Made by a program: the position numbers and the translations under genes
The notes under the pieces: model-generated
Told to the model about the DNA's origin: nothing
Database searches by the model: none
The model's input: only the letters and a program-made list of their open reading frames with translations
Shown here: in pieces, positions 44,604-58,214 of the stretch
Layout of the letters: the number at the start of each line of letters is the position of its first letter
Position numbering within the stretch: position 1 is the first letter of the stretch
Source: Septoria linicola
Taxonomy: Eukaryota > Ascomycota > Dothideomycetes > Mycosphaerellales > Mycosphaerellaceae
Assembly: GCA_024114885.1 (NCBI GenBank)
Contig: CP099422.1
Span: 62,001 to 126,000, forward strand
DNA length: 64,000 nucleotides
Reading direction: 5' to 3'

Positions 44604-44864
44604 CTAGGTATTACCCTGCGTCAAGTCCAAGACTCGTAGATGTGGGTTCCGTTGCTTCCAGTCTCTGGTCGAATAGCAAAGTAATACATTGGAAGAGTGC
44701 AGTTCGATCGCACCGGAGGCGTAGATGAGCTCCAACACTACGATATCTCGAATCTGGTTCACGATCACTTCGTCTCCCGCGTGGCTGTCCAGCAAATGCG
44801 CGTTGCACCATGATTTGTCAGTTCCTTTTGATCCCGCATATGCGGACCGCGTATGCTCATTCAA
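44604..44864 (-). pseudogene. Fragment of a second medium-chain dehydrogenase
   Basis: The 86-residue frame reads AHLLDSHAGDEVIVNQIRDI and LELIYASGAIELHSSNVLLC, matching ATHVLNRHAGDAKIVEQIRS and the following segment of the 42868 gene. Neither the N-terminal half nor the C-terminus of the enzyme is present. It is a truncated, diverged duplicate that overlaps the end of the next frame by four bases. Confidence 0.6.
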
Positions 44865-45606
44865 AGTCTCCCAGCATTCAAATCATGCTCGAACCGTGCA
44901 AGCTCGAGTTCAGATACGTTATCTTTTCTAAGGTTGCCACTTTCGATCGACGCATGCGTGAAATCGGTCTTGATCTTGGTAAGGTCAACGATCTCGGAGA
45001 TTGCAGCATCCATGTGGTTTGCGGTAGTAATTAAGCTCAGCGGGCTAGTAGGCTTCGGCACAATGGAGACTAGTTTGTTGAGGATGGCGAATTCGAGCTT
45101 CAGCTTAAGAGAGTAGACCAAGCCTTTGAGCAGAATTTGAAGGATGTACAAGGACGCAGCCTCTACACTCAGTAACACCAGGTCCATCAATATGATTGTC
45201 AGATTGATGGCAATAAGTTGCTGCAAGGTTTGTCGTTGTCGTCGCTCTTCAGCTCTCAATGAGGTGCGGAGTATATGGGCAGTTTCTGCGATGTAGATGG
45301 ACGATAGAATGGTTTCCTGGAGGAAGAAGCCAACCATCTGGATCTTCACAGCGACCATTAAGAATCGTTACAACGTGAATTGGGAGAACATACCTTTTCA
45401 AAGATGTTGTACCCGTATGCGAGAGTCTTAGCATGCAGCGTGCCCTGTGCTCCAAACGCCATCACCGTCGTGGGAAGGTGCAAGATCAGAACGTTCATGA
45501 TGATCATATATCTCGTCCATCGGAGAACTCTGTCCCCTCTCTCGCCGGATACGACCAGGTGCAGTCGTGACCATAAGACAAAGGCCTGGCCTGTTATTAT
45601 TGGATA
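44861..45606 (-). pseudogene. C-terminal part of a fungal multi-pass membrane protein (DUF7703-like)
   Basis: Exon 45606-45395 (TGQAFVLWSRLHLVVSGERG...HLPTTVMAFGAQ...GYNIFEK) joins exon 45343-44861 (IQMVGFFLQETILSSIYIAE, then LIAINLTIILMDLVLLSVEA and LKGLVYSLKLKLEFAILNKL) through a 51-bp intron GTATGT...GTGAAG. At least four membrane helices are visible. This matches the second half of a fungal integral membrane family of unknown function. The 5' half is missing: a TAG at 45607 and then the TA-rich block end it. It was probably cut by transposon insertion or erased by RIP. Confidence 0.6.
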
Positions 45607-45659
45607 CTATCCTACGGGCGAAGGCTTAGTCTATATAACCAAATGTGGGACGAGGAAGT

Positions 45660-48600
45660 AGTTATGCTCAGCGCCTACTAATAAGGAGTGCGTTCCGGGC
45701 TTGCTATACTTACTAAGATTAACTATTACAGTTACAATTAATGTCTCTTTATCCGTAACAATGTTTATAAATTTAATTAAGAACCCGATCGCGTATAGAA
45801 TAATGCCCTATATAGCATATAATAGTAACTAGAAATATAAGCCTCGATAGTGCTTAAAGTAGAATAAAGTAGTTAATAGTATCTCGCACGCGTTATAGAT
45901 TCCTAGACTAAGAAAGAAGATAATAAAAATACGAAAAGTCTTACTATTAGTATAGTTAGAGTACCGCGTATCTAGGTAAGACGAGCGACAGATCTATTCC
46001 TATTATAACCGCCTATAATACCTATACTAGGCGATGTCTATAAAGCTTCTTTCGAAGTATCGCTACTTATTAGAACTATAACTAAGCTTAATTAAGCTAA
46101 TACGAACCTTATAATCGGCTTTAAATACGACCTAGCTATAGCGTCGTTTATTAGAGAACTAATAGTAAGATAGGGTAATAATTCTTATATAGGTTTATTC
46201 GACTAGATAAGGCTAGTCGGGTATATATCGGCTAGTTAGTAGTATAGAGAGCCTATTAGAACCTTATAAGAATAATATCCTCGCTACTACTTAGTAGATA
46301 TATCTATAGTCGACGAGGCCTATAATCTCGAATACTATATACCCTCTATATTATTATTAAGCGCGTTATAATAATTTAGCCTAGGACTATTATACGTATA
46401 TAACTATCTTTTAGTTACGTATTAAATTAGAAAGGCGGCGATATCTAGTAACTCGTAAGGAAGAGAAAGCGATATTACTAATTCTCTAGTTAGTAAGAAA
46501 CTTATAGATACTAAACTCCTCGTAACTAATATATTACGCTTTCTAGTCGCGAACGGCTACTAGCTCGAAAGGCCGACGATTATAGTTATAGTCTAGATCG
46601 AATAGATTCTATTCGTAGAAACGAGCTAAGAAAAGAATAGCTAATACTAGAAGAACCTAGTTAGGCTACGAGATCCTAGCTCTTCTATATTAACTCCTTC
46701 TTTTAATCGTCTATTAGAGAGCTAAGTAATACCTTAGTAGAGTCGAAATACGACCTATATATAATTTAGTAATACTAATCTCTACGACTATATAGAGATC
46801 CGATCGTACCTAGTATACCTTACTATATATCTATACCGTCTATTCGAGTAACGCTATTATAGTACTATATCTTTATCTTAGTATACTTCTAGTCTAGTAA
46901 GTATAGTCCTTCCTCGCTATATACTTTATCTTTTTAGAAATAGTATCTATATAAGGACTCTATTAATCTTAGCCTCGATAGCGTTCTCTTTTTAGCCGAG
47001 TACGGCCCTATTCTACTACTACTAAGCGATAATATTATTAGGCCGAGCTAGAATAGCGCTACTACTCTAAATCTCTCGCTACTCGGCCTAGGATTTAGTT
47101 ATATCTTACTAGACGCGCTCGTCGATAATAATAATATTAAGGCGCTTATTATATTAGATAGGCGTTACCTAAGCCTCGAAGCTAGTAAGTAGTAAGAACT
47201 TATTATACTTAACTAACTATCTAGTTAAAATACGTCTTCTAGCCGAGTCTTCGAGCTAAGTATAAGGTAGCTAGTAGCCTAGTACCTATAAGAATAGTAA
47301 ATTATATTAGTTTATAATAAGAGCCGAAGTATAGTCTAAGAGAGCTACTTACTATATAAGGATAATATTCTAATACTTTGAATTCTCTAGCGTTATTAAA
47401 TTACGGACTTTTCTATTTCTCTTTACTATCGAATATACTAGAGCGGTTATAATAGTATCTAACCTCGGCACTAATAGCTCTAAATTCGAAGGTCTAGAGC
47501 CTTAATAGCTTTAGCTATAGCTTCCTATTTAACTTACGACGTAGGATCTATCTCTTTAAAGTAGTCTTTAATAGCCTACGTATTAGTCTCTAGCGTATAA
47601 CCTAGTAAGACTATAAGAGCTTTATCTAGAATCCTATTATAAGATTTTATATATCGTATACTCTTCTTAGTAATACGCTAACCTACGAGATAGTATTTAG
47701 TATCGTAGGTCTAAAGGAGAGAGGAGGAATCGTATTAGTCCTCGAGCTTTAGAGCTAGAGATAGTTTCTAGATAAGATAGTCGACGTCTTAATAGCCGTT
47801 ATTAGCTCCTAGAGCGCTCTATAGATAAATACCTTTATAGTTAAGGTTAGTAATCTCTACCGAGCAATAGTAGATATACTATATACTTACGATATATAGT
47901 ATTACTAATAAGAAAGATCCTCTCTTTAGAAGATATAAAAGATTTTACTTACTTACTATTAATAGACTAGTATCCTATAGTTAGTACCTTAATTTTCTTT
48001 TCGAGCTCTAGGACTCGTAATATTCGATATAATCTTTAGATAGCCTCTTAGTCTATATAAGATCTTACCTTACCTAGTAGGATAGAAAATATTATCGCCT
48101 ATAACTTAGTATTAGAATAAATAGAGTATAAGCTATAAGGATTTATCGCTTCTAATCTAACGCTTCTACTAAGATTAGGGTTTATAGGCTTTAATAACTA
48201 GTAGCGACTTATAAGGTTAGCGATAAGTAAATATAGCTAAGTTATATAAGTATTTAGTAGTATACTATACGAGCTTAGAGGAGCCTAGAAGAAGATAGTT
48301 ACTATATCGACTAAATCGCTAACGCTATTCTATTAAAGAACTATATACTATCTCGAGTAGTAAATCTTACCTATTACGCTATCTTGTCTTATCCTCTTAA
48401 ATCGTAGCTAGAGCTATACGCTATATATAAAGTCTATATAGGGTCCGTATAGTTATTACGTAGAGTAATATAAGAATAATAGGTATCGAAATTAATTAAG
48501 GACGAATCTCTAAAGAGCTATTTAATCGAATCGTCTTTAACCTCGACTATACTACCTTAGGTCGATTACTCTTAGATATCGTCGGTCGTTACTATATTTA

Positions 48601-50150
48601 GTACGACCTTAACTTACTATAAAAATTTAGCTATAAAGGTATCGAGATTATTAAATACGATATCTACGAGTAGTAGCTAATAGTAGTATATAATTATATC
48701 TCGGTCTAAGCTATAAGTAAGTACGCTAGTAAACTTATAATCTTAGCCGATAAAGGATACTACTCTACTATTAACCTTAGTTATAAATATTCGACCTCGC
48801 GAGAAATAAGATAAGCGCGTAACTTGATCTTACTATCTAGATTAAAGGACTTATCTAGATAAAGTTACTTAGTAATATAAAGTATACTAAGGTAGAGTAC
48901 GTTAGACGCTATTACCGATTAGTATTAATATTATTAGTAGTACGAATATTATACCTTAAGTTAGCGCTTACTATATACGTCTAGTCTTACTCGAGTAGAT
49001 AACTATATTAACTTTTAAACTAGCGACTAGTTAAGTTTCTATCTCGACGCTAGCTACTACGTTATATAAGCGATCCTAATATTATAATTTCTATATAGAG
49101 AGTAGTACGATTACGAGTACTAGTCGTAGTTATCGTATTAATAATATACTTATACTAAAATTACTAAGAGTATTATATATCGTATCTTCTATATATTTAT
49201 TAAGAAGACGAGAGTATATTTAAAGGTAGTTATCGATAGAGGCGCGAGGAGCTAATCTTTAGAGTATCTATCTATAGAGCGTAAGGTCTTAGATCCTCTA
49301 TCTTATAAAGTAGCTAGTATTCTTATTAGTAAGCGAGCTACTTTCCTTTAAGACGATATATACGTACGTGCTATAACATTTATTAATACTTACTAGCGAC
49401 TAAGAGAGTACGCGTAAGTAGTTATTCTATATCTAGTAGGGCGTCTTACTAAAGCTAATATATTAAGTTTAGATTATAGACTTACTTATAGATATTATTT
49501 CTCGTAGGTAAACTACTATATAACTATGTCTCTAGGAAGCGATCGTTCTTTAAGACTTCTACCTAGCTATATAGTAGGCTCTAGCGTTAGGCTCCTAGTA
49601 GGTAGTTATAGACTAGTCTATAAGTAAGTAACGTAAGTAGAGATAACTTTACTTACTTACTTACTATTTAGTACTCTCGCTACTTACTTATTAAGTAAAT
49701 AAGACGCTCTCTACTTACTTATATAAGGCTTACTTACTTAGTAACGCTAGCTATAAGTAGTAGTATATTACGATATCGAATAGTAGTAAATACTAGTCTA
49801 TCTTAACTATATTAGTACTATCTACTATTACTATTATTGCCGTAGGTATTATTAGCTACGTAATACGCCTAAATAGCGTACTAGTTAGTATAATAAAACT
49901 ACTATTTATCTATAACTTTAGAGTAACTAAATATCGTATAGTTTTACTATATAACTATCGTCTATATAGTTATAATACGTTACTAGTAACGCTAAATTGT
50001 CGCTTAGACTCGTTACTTATTACTAGATAGGTATATATATCTAACGCTATTTATACTAGGCTTAGCTATTATCGTCTCTTTTTAATCTAGTAAGATATTA
50101 GTAACTAGCTTATATTAAGTTTAACTACCTTCTTCTACTTCTTACTATAG
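45660..50150. other. RIP-degraded repeat DNA, not identified
   Basis: About 4.5 kb of strongly TA-rich DNA begins abruptly near 45660. No intact frame exists. At about 48540-48960 a + strand frame is protein-like (LDIVGRYYI, ADKGYYSTINLSYKY, STSREIR), interrupted mainly by TAG, but I cannot assign it. These are presumably decayed transposons. Confidence 0.55.
49617..49745. repeat. Clustered ACTT/AAGT tetranucleotide repeats
   Basis: Runs of AAGTAAGT and ACTTACTTACTTACT alternate within 130 bp; the two orientations could pair as hairpins. The surroundings are RIP-degraded. Confidence 0.6.
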
Positions 50151-51660
50151 TACTATATATACTCGTCTATAGCTATATTATTATCGCTATCGCTATCGCT
50201 ATCGTTATTAATTATAAGCGAGTAGATAACGTAGCGAGTAGCTATACTAGAAGCGTATAGACTAACTATCGACGTAGAAGGCCTCCTATACTTATCTTTA
50301 TATATATTCTATAGCTATTAGATAGTAGCCTTAGTCCTTACGATCTAATCTTTATCGTTAGTAGCCTATCGTTATTATTTATCTAGTTTCTTAATAAACT
50401 ACTATTTTATATTTAGATAGAGTACTACTATAGCTACGTAAATAGGCGTTTCGTCTATCTTAGTAAAGTAATCGTTATACTTAGTCTAACTAAGCTTAAT
50501 ACTAGTATAGAAGTACTATTATATAGTAAGTTAGTTAGATAGGTCGTTCTATATATTAGCTTTAGTACGTAGTTATCGTTATTATTCGCTATCGATACGC
50601 TATTTACGCTTTAGTAGTTATAGGTTATTATCGATTAGATACTAGATAATAAGCGCTTTAAAGTAACTTATTAGTACCTCTATTACTAGTAGTACTTACT
50701 AAATAGTACTAAACTTACTATAACTAGTGCCCTATAGTATCTTTATTACTATCTTTAATAGCTAGAGAATCTCGCGATACTACCTAATTATATACTAATC
50801 GTCGTCTATTAATTAATTATAGACGATAGAAGGCTTTAGCTTTATATAGTGCCTATTAGAGTATTTCTTAGTCTACTTCTATATAGCTATATACTACTTA
50901 TCTACCTCTTGTTCGTAGTACTTATTAATAGGGGCTCTAAGCTTTAATATACGCTTAGAGCTATCGTCGAACGAGTACTAGCGCGTATATACGTCGTATA
51001 ATAGACGATATATATCCTTGTCGCTATCTATCTTAAATAGAGCTACCTTAGTAAGCTATAGTCGTTCTACCTTCTCTTATACCTATAGTAAACGATTAAG
51101 ATAATAGAGCGTATTATAAAGCTTACTAATTAGTCTATAGCGACGCTAATAAAGTAGTATTATATCCTTAAACGTTAGTCTATTAGTAGCTATATTAATA
51201 GCTTTAGATTTAAGTACTTCTAGATCTTTACTAGTTAGCGTAGCCTATCTAACGAGGTTAAATATATAGCCTATATAGTATAGCTAATTCTAGTATTTAT
51301 CGAAGCTATATTCCTATATAAGGTACTTAATTACCTTAGGGTTATTACTAGCGTTATTAGAGATAAAGTAACTAACTTTATCGTATAGGTTATAGTATAC
51401 TATTACCTCTACTATAGTCTCTATAATATTATAGCTAGTATAACGGCCCTTCTACCTTAGTAGATCTAGTAATATTGTCCTTAGTTAACCTTCTATAGAG
51501 ATAAAGTATATAATAATACTAAGGAATACTAGTTTGCTTTTAGACGTCTATAGGTCGAAGAAGAAGCTAATCCTCGTAATAGTAGCTACTAACTCCTCTA
51601 TAATATAGCCGAGTTATTTATCGAATACTAATACTATCTTAGAGCTCGTAGTTTAGTATA
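50150..51660 (-). mobile_element. Remnant of a different hAT-type transposase
   Basis: On the minus strand, between about 51480 and 51150, the RIP-interrupted frame reads VSYFISNNASNNPKVIKYLI and, further on, YYIGYIFNLVR, the equivalents of the hAT segments SDNASNN and GHI.NLV. It continues left with IDSDKDIYRLLYDVYTR and LRAPINKYYEQEVDKQYIAI before fading. The sequence is clearly different from the two hAT copies at 21470 and 29193, so it is a separate lineage. Ends and target duplication were not found. Confidence 0.7.
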
Positions 51661-51680
51661 AAGGAATAAATTAGTAGTAA

Positions 51681-51859
51681 TATTAAGAATATATCCTAGA
51701 TAGTTAGTCTAGATATAGATATCTAAGTATAGTTCTAGATACCTAAGGTATCTACCTAAGGCTTAGTAAGAGGTATATCTTACTTCTCTTTCTTCTCTTC
51801 TTAGATAACTAACTTAATTAACTTTATATTCGGTTCCTAGTATATTACTACTATACTAT
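51681..51859 (+). repeat. Truncated Copia LTR fragment, 179 bp
   Basis: It matches the first 179 bp of the 277-bp LTR seen at 65-341, starting TATTAAGAAT, and then breaks off at 51859. The sequence before it is not the element's internal 3' end, so this is a broken solo LTR or a truncated 5' LTR. Confidence 0.8.
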
Positions 51860-54800
51860 TAATAGATAATAACTACCCTAATACTAACCTCCTAGGTAGG
51901 TATAAGAGTAGCTATTATAGAACAAGACCTATTCGGAGAGTAATAGTCTTGTAATACGTAGGTTGAACGGTAGTAACGAGCTTAAACTAGTAGCCCTAGG
52001 ACTAAGAGCCTTATACTAGGACCGTAGGATATTAAATTAATTAAGTAGAGTAAACATTACTATCTTAAAACGAGCTACTATCTTGCTTTTATACTAAAAC
52101 TGCTAAGCACGGTATATAGGTAGGCCTTTGCCTTACTAATCCTCCCTTTCTTAGTATCTAACTAGACACCTAACTACCTATAGACCTTACTTAGAATTAC
52201 TTAAAGTTAGCTAGCTTTCCTATTAAAGTCTATTAAACTTTCAATTAGAGGCCTATTAAATAGTTACCTTTTCTAACGATAACTATTAAAAACACCTTCT
52301 TAGATCCGATTATTATTCGCTAGACGCTACTCTTCTACCCTATTCTTAGAGATCTCTTTAGGAACGGCTTCTTCTTTCTTTAATACTAATACTTCTAAGT
52401 TACTACCTACGCTTATAAAGCTAACTTCGCTAAACATATACTCCTTAATATCTATAACCTTAGTAGAGGCGGTAGCGAATTAAGCTTTAGCCGTAGTCTA
52501 CTATTTAGTTACATAGGCCTTAAACTCCTCCTTATCTATATTAAAGATCTTCTTTATTTCTATACTTACTACCTAATCTGCCTATAGAACTTAGCCTACT
52601 AAGGTATTAGAAATCGGACCTAGGCCGGTTAGTAGTACCTTAGTAGTAAAAGGTTTTATTACTCGTATAGAGTATATAGTGCCTAAAGCTATAAAGGGTA
52701 TTCGTTTACGATAGAGATATACGCTATAGACTATAGAAACGTTAATACGATTACTATTAGGTAACTTATCTAACGCTTGACCCTTAGAGTAGGCTAGAAA
52801 TACTATTAGAATTATACGATACTCGTTATCTATACGAGTATACTACTAAGAGAGGTAGGGGTACGTAATAACTAGCGAGCCTATATTAGTATAAGGGTTC
52901 TTCTAACTAAGATTAAGGTTAGCTTTTATATCGTCTATAATTACTAGAGCTATAGTCTCGACGAAGCCTATACTATAGCTTTACTTATTAGAGATAATAC
53001 GCCTCGCTAGCTACTTCGCCTCCTTAGGGTTAAAGAGCCTATTACTAACCGTGTTAGAGGTTAGTAAAAGTCGTCCTCTATCGCTAGTATCGTCTAGAGA
53101 GATCGTAAACTAAACCTAATTAAGGCCCTTCTCCTTAAGTAGTATATTCTTGTTTAGAGCGATATACTAGAAGCTATTAGGGTAGTTAGAACTAGCCTTA
53201 TCGTCGAAGATATAAAAGGCAGTAGATAGGTAGGCTACGTATTTAATAGTCGTACACGGAATAGTAACTAGCTAGTATAGCTATAGTAGAGGATACTAGC
53301 GAAGAAGCTATTAGGATAGTAAGTACTATATACTATAAGACTAACTATACTAACTAATAGCTGTATTATACTATCGATATAGTGCAAACTCCTATCGTAT
53401 AGCTTCGAGTAAGGAGTCTAGAATCTAAAATAGGCCTCTAGTAGAAGGAGAATAAAAGAGAAAGCTATAGTCGGTCTAGGTACTCTTATTACTATTATAG
53501 TCTAAGAGCTCCTAAGCCTTCTAACGAACGTTAGAAGTAACCTTCAAGTCCACTTCGGTCGTAGAGAACTAAAAGGGTCTAAGATAGCTTCTACCTATCT
53601 TATATATTAGGATATTAATATCGTCCTCTAGTTCCTAAGTATTAGTACTCTTCTTACCGCGACAGGTACGTCCTATAGGCTTAGAGAAGAAAGTATTCGC
53701 TTCTAGCTTAAACTACGTCTGGTTTTAAGTATTCTAGGCGATAAAGGCTTAGAGATTAGCTATTCTACCTATCTAAATAATACGCTAGTAGAGGGTATAT
53801 ATTACTTTAGCCGTCTTTAGTAGCTTTAAACCTATAGTATTACCTATCTTAGTTATATATTCTTTATAAAGAGGCTAGCTAAGGTACGTAGAAATATTAA
53901 TTAAAGCGTAGCTCTTAGCTACCTTCTTCTTCTCCTAGATATTATCGACTTCTTTAAGAGCTCCGCTAACGATTATATAGTAGTAGACTTTAGAGGTAAT
54001 ACTATCCTTTATATAAGCCTAGTAATAGAGATTAGGCTCTAAGTCGCTCTCTAGCTCGATTCTACTATTATCTTCTAATACGATTAGCGATAGACGTTAT
54101 AGACCTAGTAGTAGCTCCGTCGTAGGTAACTCTTAGTCTTATATAGGATCGCTATTACCTAAAGCGCTTAATATAGGAGAAGTCTCGATCGAGGTAATAA
54201 TATATTCTCTAGCGTAAAGTCTAGTAATCCTCTCGCTTTTACGAAGGGCCTATATCGATTTAGGTACGAGCTTCTTTACCGAGCTTAGCGTTAACCTCTC
54301 TAATTAAGCTTTTAGCCTCTATATAGTACTAGGCGATATAGAATCTCTAAGACGAGGCTCTAGGGTCGTAAGTAAACTACCTTCTTCTCCTTCTCGACTA
54401 GAGTTTCGAGTAGGACTAGATAAGGATAGGCTCTTAGGCGTAGAGGAGAAGGAACGCCTATTAGATTATAGATTTCTAGGAGGAGGTAACGGTCTATAGG
54501 ATATTAAGAGCTATCTCTCTACTACTAGGAACACGTAAGTCAGTTCTTCGAAGGCCTCTTCTTTAGTAAGCTTAACTATAAATCTATACTAATTAAGTCT
54601 ATAGCCTACCTCTAGGCGTACCTCTCTTATCTTATAGCTAAATACGTCGACCTATAAAAGCTCCTTCTTAAACTTATTCTAGTAGCGTCTCCTATCTAAG
54701 TTCGTATTAATAAAGCCTAAGCTCTACGAGCTAGGAGTCTTCTTACTTCTCTATAGCTAAAAATACTAGCTACGAGAGAATATATTCGCTACCTACTAAT

Positions 54801-56297
54801 AGAAACGATCTTACTTTTATTACGCCGAGAAGACCTAGTCTTTAGGCTCGCTCTCTTCGAAGACGCCTTTATACTTATTTAACTATTAACGAAGGTTCCT
54901 AAGTATCTCTTTATCGTATAAGACTTAGTTAAGAAAGAGGAAGTTTTACTTATACCTAAACTCTATACGTAGCTACTACTAAATTAAGTTTCTCTTCTTT
55001 ACTAAGTCTTAGCCTTCTTAGCGTATTTTCTTTATATTATCGCGCTTTATACTCTACGCGTTAAGGTGCTTTAGTAAAATCTTAGTTAAGAGGCGTTTAA
55101 AGAAGTTAAATATACCGATCTTTATCCTATTACTTACTTCCTCGACTTACTTAAGTACTAAGTCGACGCTTTCCTCTTAGTCTTATAGTGTCTCTAGCGA
55201 TAGAATAGCTTCGGTAGCGTTATTAAGGTTCGTTATACTAGTAAGAGATCCGCTTAAAGGCTAGAAACTAACGAGAGAGCCTTCGCGATTAGTACGAGCG
55301 AGCGCTATACCTTATATAGAACTTAAAGAAGCTATCTTTTGTTGTTTCTTTAGAGACTCTTATCTAGGTAGTTCTTATATAGGACTTCGAACGGGCGAGG
55401 TAGAAGGCGAGAGCGCCGGTCTTAATAGCTTAGGCGTTAAAGAACGCTAGAAAGGGGAAGTCTTATTCTTTATACGCGATAGAGAAAGAGAACGTCTTTA
55501 AATAGTCGTATTAGTAGCTTAGAGCGATATAAAGCGCGTGACTAGTAGTAAGTAACTTAAATAGCGAGGAGGGTCGGGTACGTAACTAGTTAAAGAGTTT
55601 TCTATTATATTAGTTACTACTTACGTATATAAATAGCTAGATAGCGTTACTAGGTAGTAACGAAAGATAAGAACCGACCTTAATAGAAGTAAGGCTCTAT
55701 AGTAACTAATTAATAGTTAATAAGGAAGAAGAGATCGTTTAGAGCGTAAAAGTAGTCTAATTATATACCTTATTATAGTAGCGTAACTACTATTAGGATT
55801 AGAAGTCTATACGCGAGGCTTAGTTATATAAGGTTTAGTTATCGTTTAAAAAGATAACTAAAAGTTTACTTTACCTTAACGCTTCTATAGTCGTCGTATA
55901 CTACTAACGCTACTACTAACTACTATAGTATACGCCTTACTATCGCCGACAAGGACTAAGACTTAGATACTATCGTCGTTACCTCTACTAACTTAAAAGA
56001 GCCTTATTTTTCGTATACCTAGTCGGCTTATAGGATCGCGCTTTCCGTATTATAAGAGACTACTAGCGCTATAATTAATAGCTAGGAAGGAGCGATTAGT
56101 ACTACTATTATTAAAGATTTAAGCTTCTCTACTCTTACGTAGGCTAAAAACCTTAAACTTTAAGAATTCTCTACTAGAAACTAATACGTTTAGTAATTCC
56201 TTTAGTTAGGCGAAAATTAGTAGTAGAAAGGCCTTTAGGACAGAAAATCCTTATCTTACTCTACCGATTAGTAATAGAAAAAAAAGCTCTAGGAAGG
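51860..56297. other. RIP-degraded repeat DNA with latent minus-strand coding
   Basis: TA-rich and without intact frames. A minus-strand frame at about 54540-54840 reads like protein (SLGFINTNLDRRRYQNKFKK, ELLQVDVFSYKIREV, LNQYRFIVKLTKEEAFEELT), broken only by likely RIP stops. I recognise no domain. Because the Copia element at 56303 interrupts the DNA, this region was once continuous with the Gypsy fragment at 62605 and may belong to the same or a neighbouring transposon. Confidence 0.5.
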
Positions 56298-56302
56298 TAG
56301 AT

Positions 56303-56579
56303 TATTAAAAGTAGAGAGCGTGTTATATACTATATAATATTAAGGAGGGTATAGCGTAGTAAAGAAGAATAGGGGATTAATCTTGAACTAACTTATATAT
56401 ATAGTATAGTAGTAATATACTAGGAACTAAATACAAAGTTAATTAAGTTAGTTATCTAAGAAGAGAAGAAAGAGAAGTAAGATATACCTCTTACTAAGCC
56501 TTAGGTAGATACCTTAGGCATCTAGAACTATGCTTAGAAGTCTATATCTAGACTAACTATCTAGGATATATTCTTAATA
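56303..56579 (-). repeat. Copia 3' LTR
   Basis: 277 bp, nearly identical to 62323-62599. Because the element reads on the minus strand this is its 3' LTR. A purine-rich tract (AAGTAGGAG on the minus strand) lies immediately upstream, as expected for the plus-strand primer. Confidence 0.92.
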
Positions 56580-58214
56580 CTCCTACTTATGCTATATAGT
56601 TAGATCTTTTAATAGATTATCTATAGTACTTAAATACTAGTCCTAATCTTAATTAGTTATTAAGTACTTGCTTTTTAGACTAATAACTAGATAGCACTAA
56701 CTATTAATCTAATAAACTTTCTATACTACTATCTCTTATAAAAAGGTAAAAGAAATGCCTTTTATAAGATCTTCCTCCTCTCTTATATAGGAGTAGATTA
56801 TTTAGGACATAGACTATCTAGTAAGTTACCTCTATCCTTTCTTATAGCTAATTCTAATAGCTCCCTAGATTCCTTATAGCCTAGTCCTCTACTTAGTTAT
56901 ATTCTATATAGCTTCTTAGTTCCCTAATAGCCTTTAGGGTATACTATTCTTAGCTATAGGGATCTTATATTAAGCTAGAGAGTAGAGTAACTATATACTA
57001 GTAGAGGAGATAATAGCTGCTATAGAGGAGGTCTTTAATATTAACTAGTACTTAGCCTTAGGAGGTGTCTAGTTTAGCTAGGTACTATATAGTAATATTA
57101 TAGTTAGTAATAGGTCTAATATTAGTAAGGGCATTTAGGACTTTATAAAGTCTAACTAAGGAGGAGTCAAGTAACTAAAATCTTTCTTTTAGACTCCTCT
57201 TAGTCTAACTCTAAGGCTTAGAGTTATCTTTTATATATCTCTTATATAAGGTAGAGCTGCCTTATAAACTCCTGAAACTGTAGTCTATTCTTTAGCTTAG
57301 TAAGACTATCTACTACTATCTCTTTTATGTTTATATATTCTATAGAGATAAGTCTGTTCTACTAGAGCTTTCTTATAGCATTATATAAGATATTAATATA
57401 TTTAGACTTATTATAAACATATAAGTCCTTAACTAGAGTAAGGGCAGCTTAGTTATTACCTTTTAGCTAAATTAGCCTAATTCTAGTAATAGTTTCCTAG
57501 TTACTAAGGATCCTTAGTTAGTAAGAATATTCTCCTACTAACTCTAGGTATCCAAGCTCTCTTAAAAGAGTACTAAGGAACTATAACTGCTTTATATATA
57601 CTCCTATAGCTATATATTCAGCCTCTATTATAGATGTAGCTATAGATTTCTACTTCTTACTTATCTAGGAGATTAGTATACTATAAAGGAAGAAAACATA
57701 TCTAAGGATTAAGACTCTATTAGTCTTGTCTATTATATAGTTAGAGTCTATATATCTAGTAAGACAGCCTTAACTATTCCTTAAGTATCTTAAACTAAGG
57801 TCTAGGTTTGATCTTAGGTATCTAGTTAGCTTCTTTAGAGCCTTTATATGTCCTACTATTAGATTACTAATATAGGAGCTTAACCTTCTAAGGGCAAATA
57901 AGATGTCTAGTCTTATAACAGTTATAAGCTATATCTATATTCTAATAATAGATTAGTACTCCTATTTGTTATACCTTTTATTATTTAGTCTAGTAGGCTT
58001 TAGACTTTTATAGCTGTCTATTAGTAAAAGAGTTAGTAATATAGTCTCTTAACCTATTCCTATCTTAGCTAGGTTCTCTTAGATATAGTACTTCTAGTTA
58101 AGTTTTAGCTAGCCTTACTATCTGTTTCTTATTAGTCTTATTCTAAGAATCTTGTCTAGTTCTCTAAGATCTTTAATCTTAAAGACCTTACTAAGTTAGT
58201 CTTTAAACTAGAGG

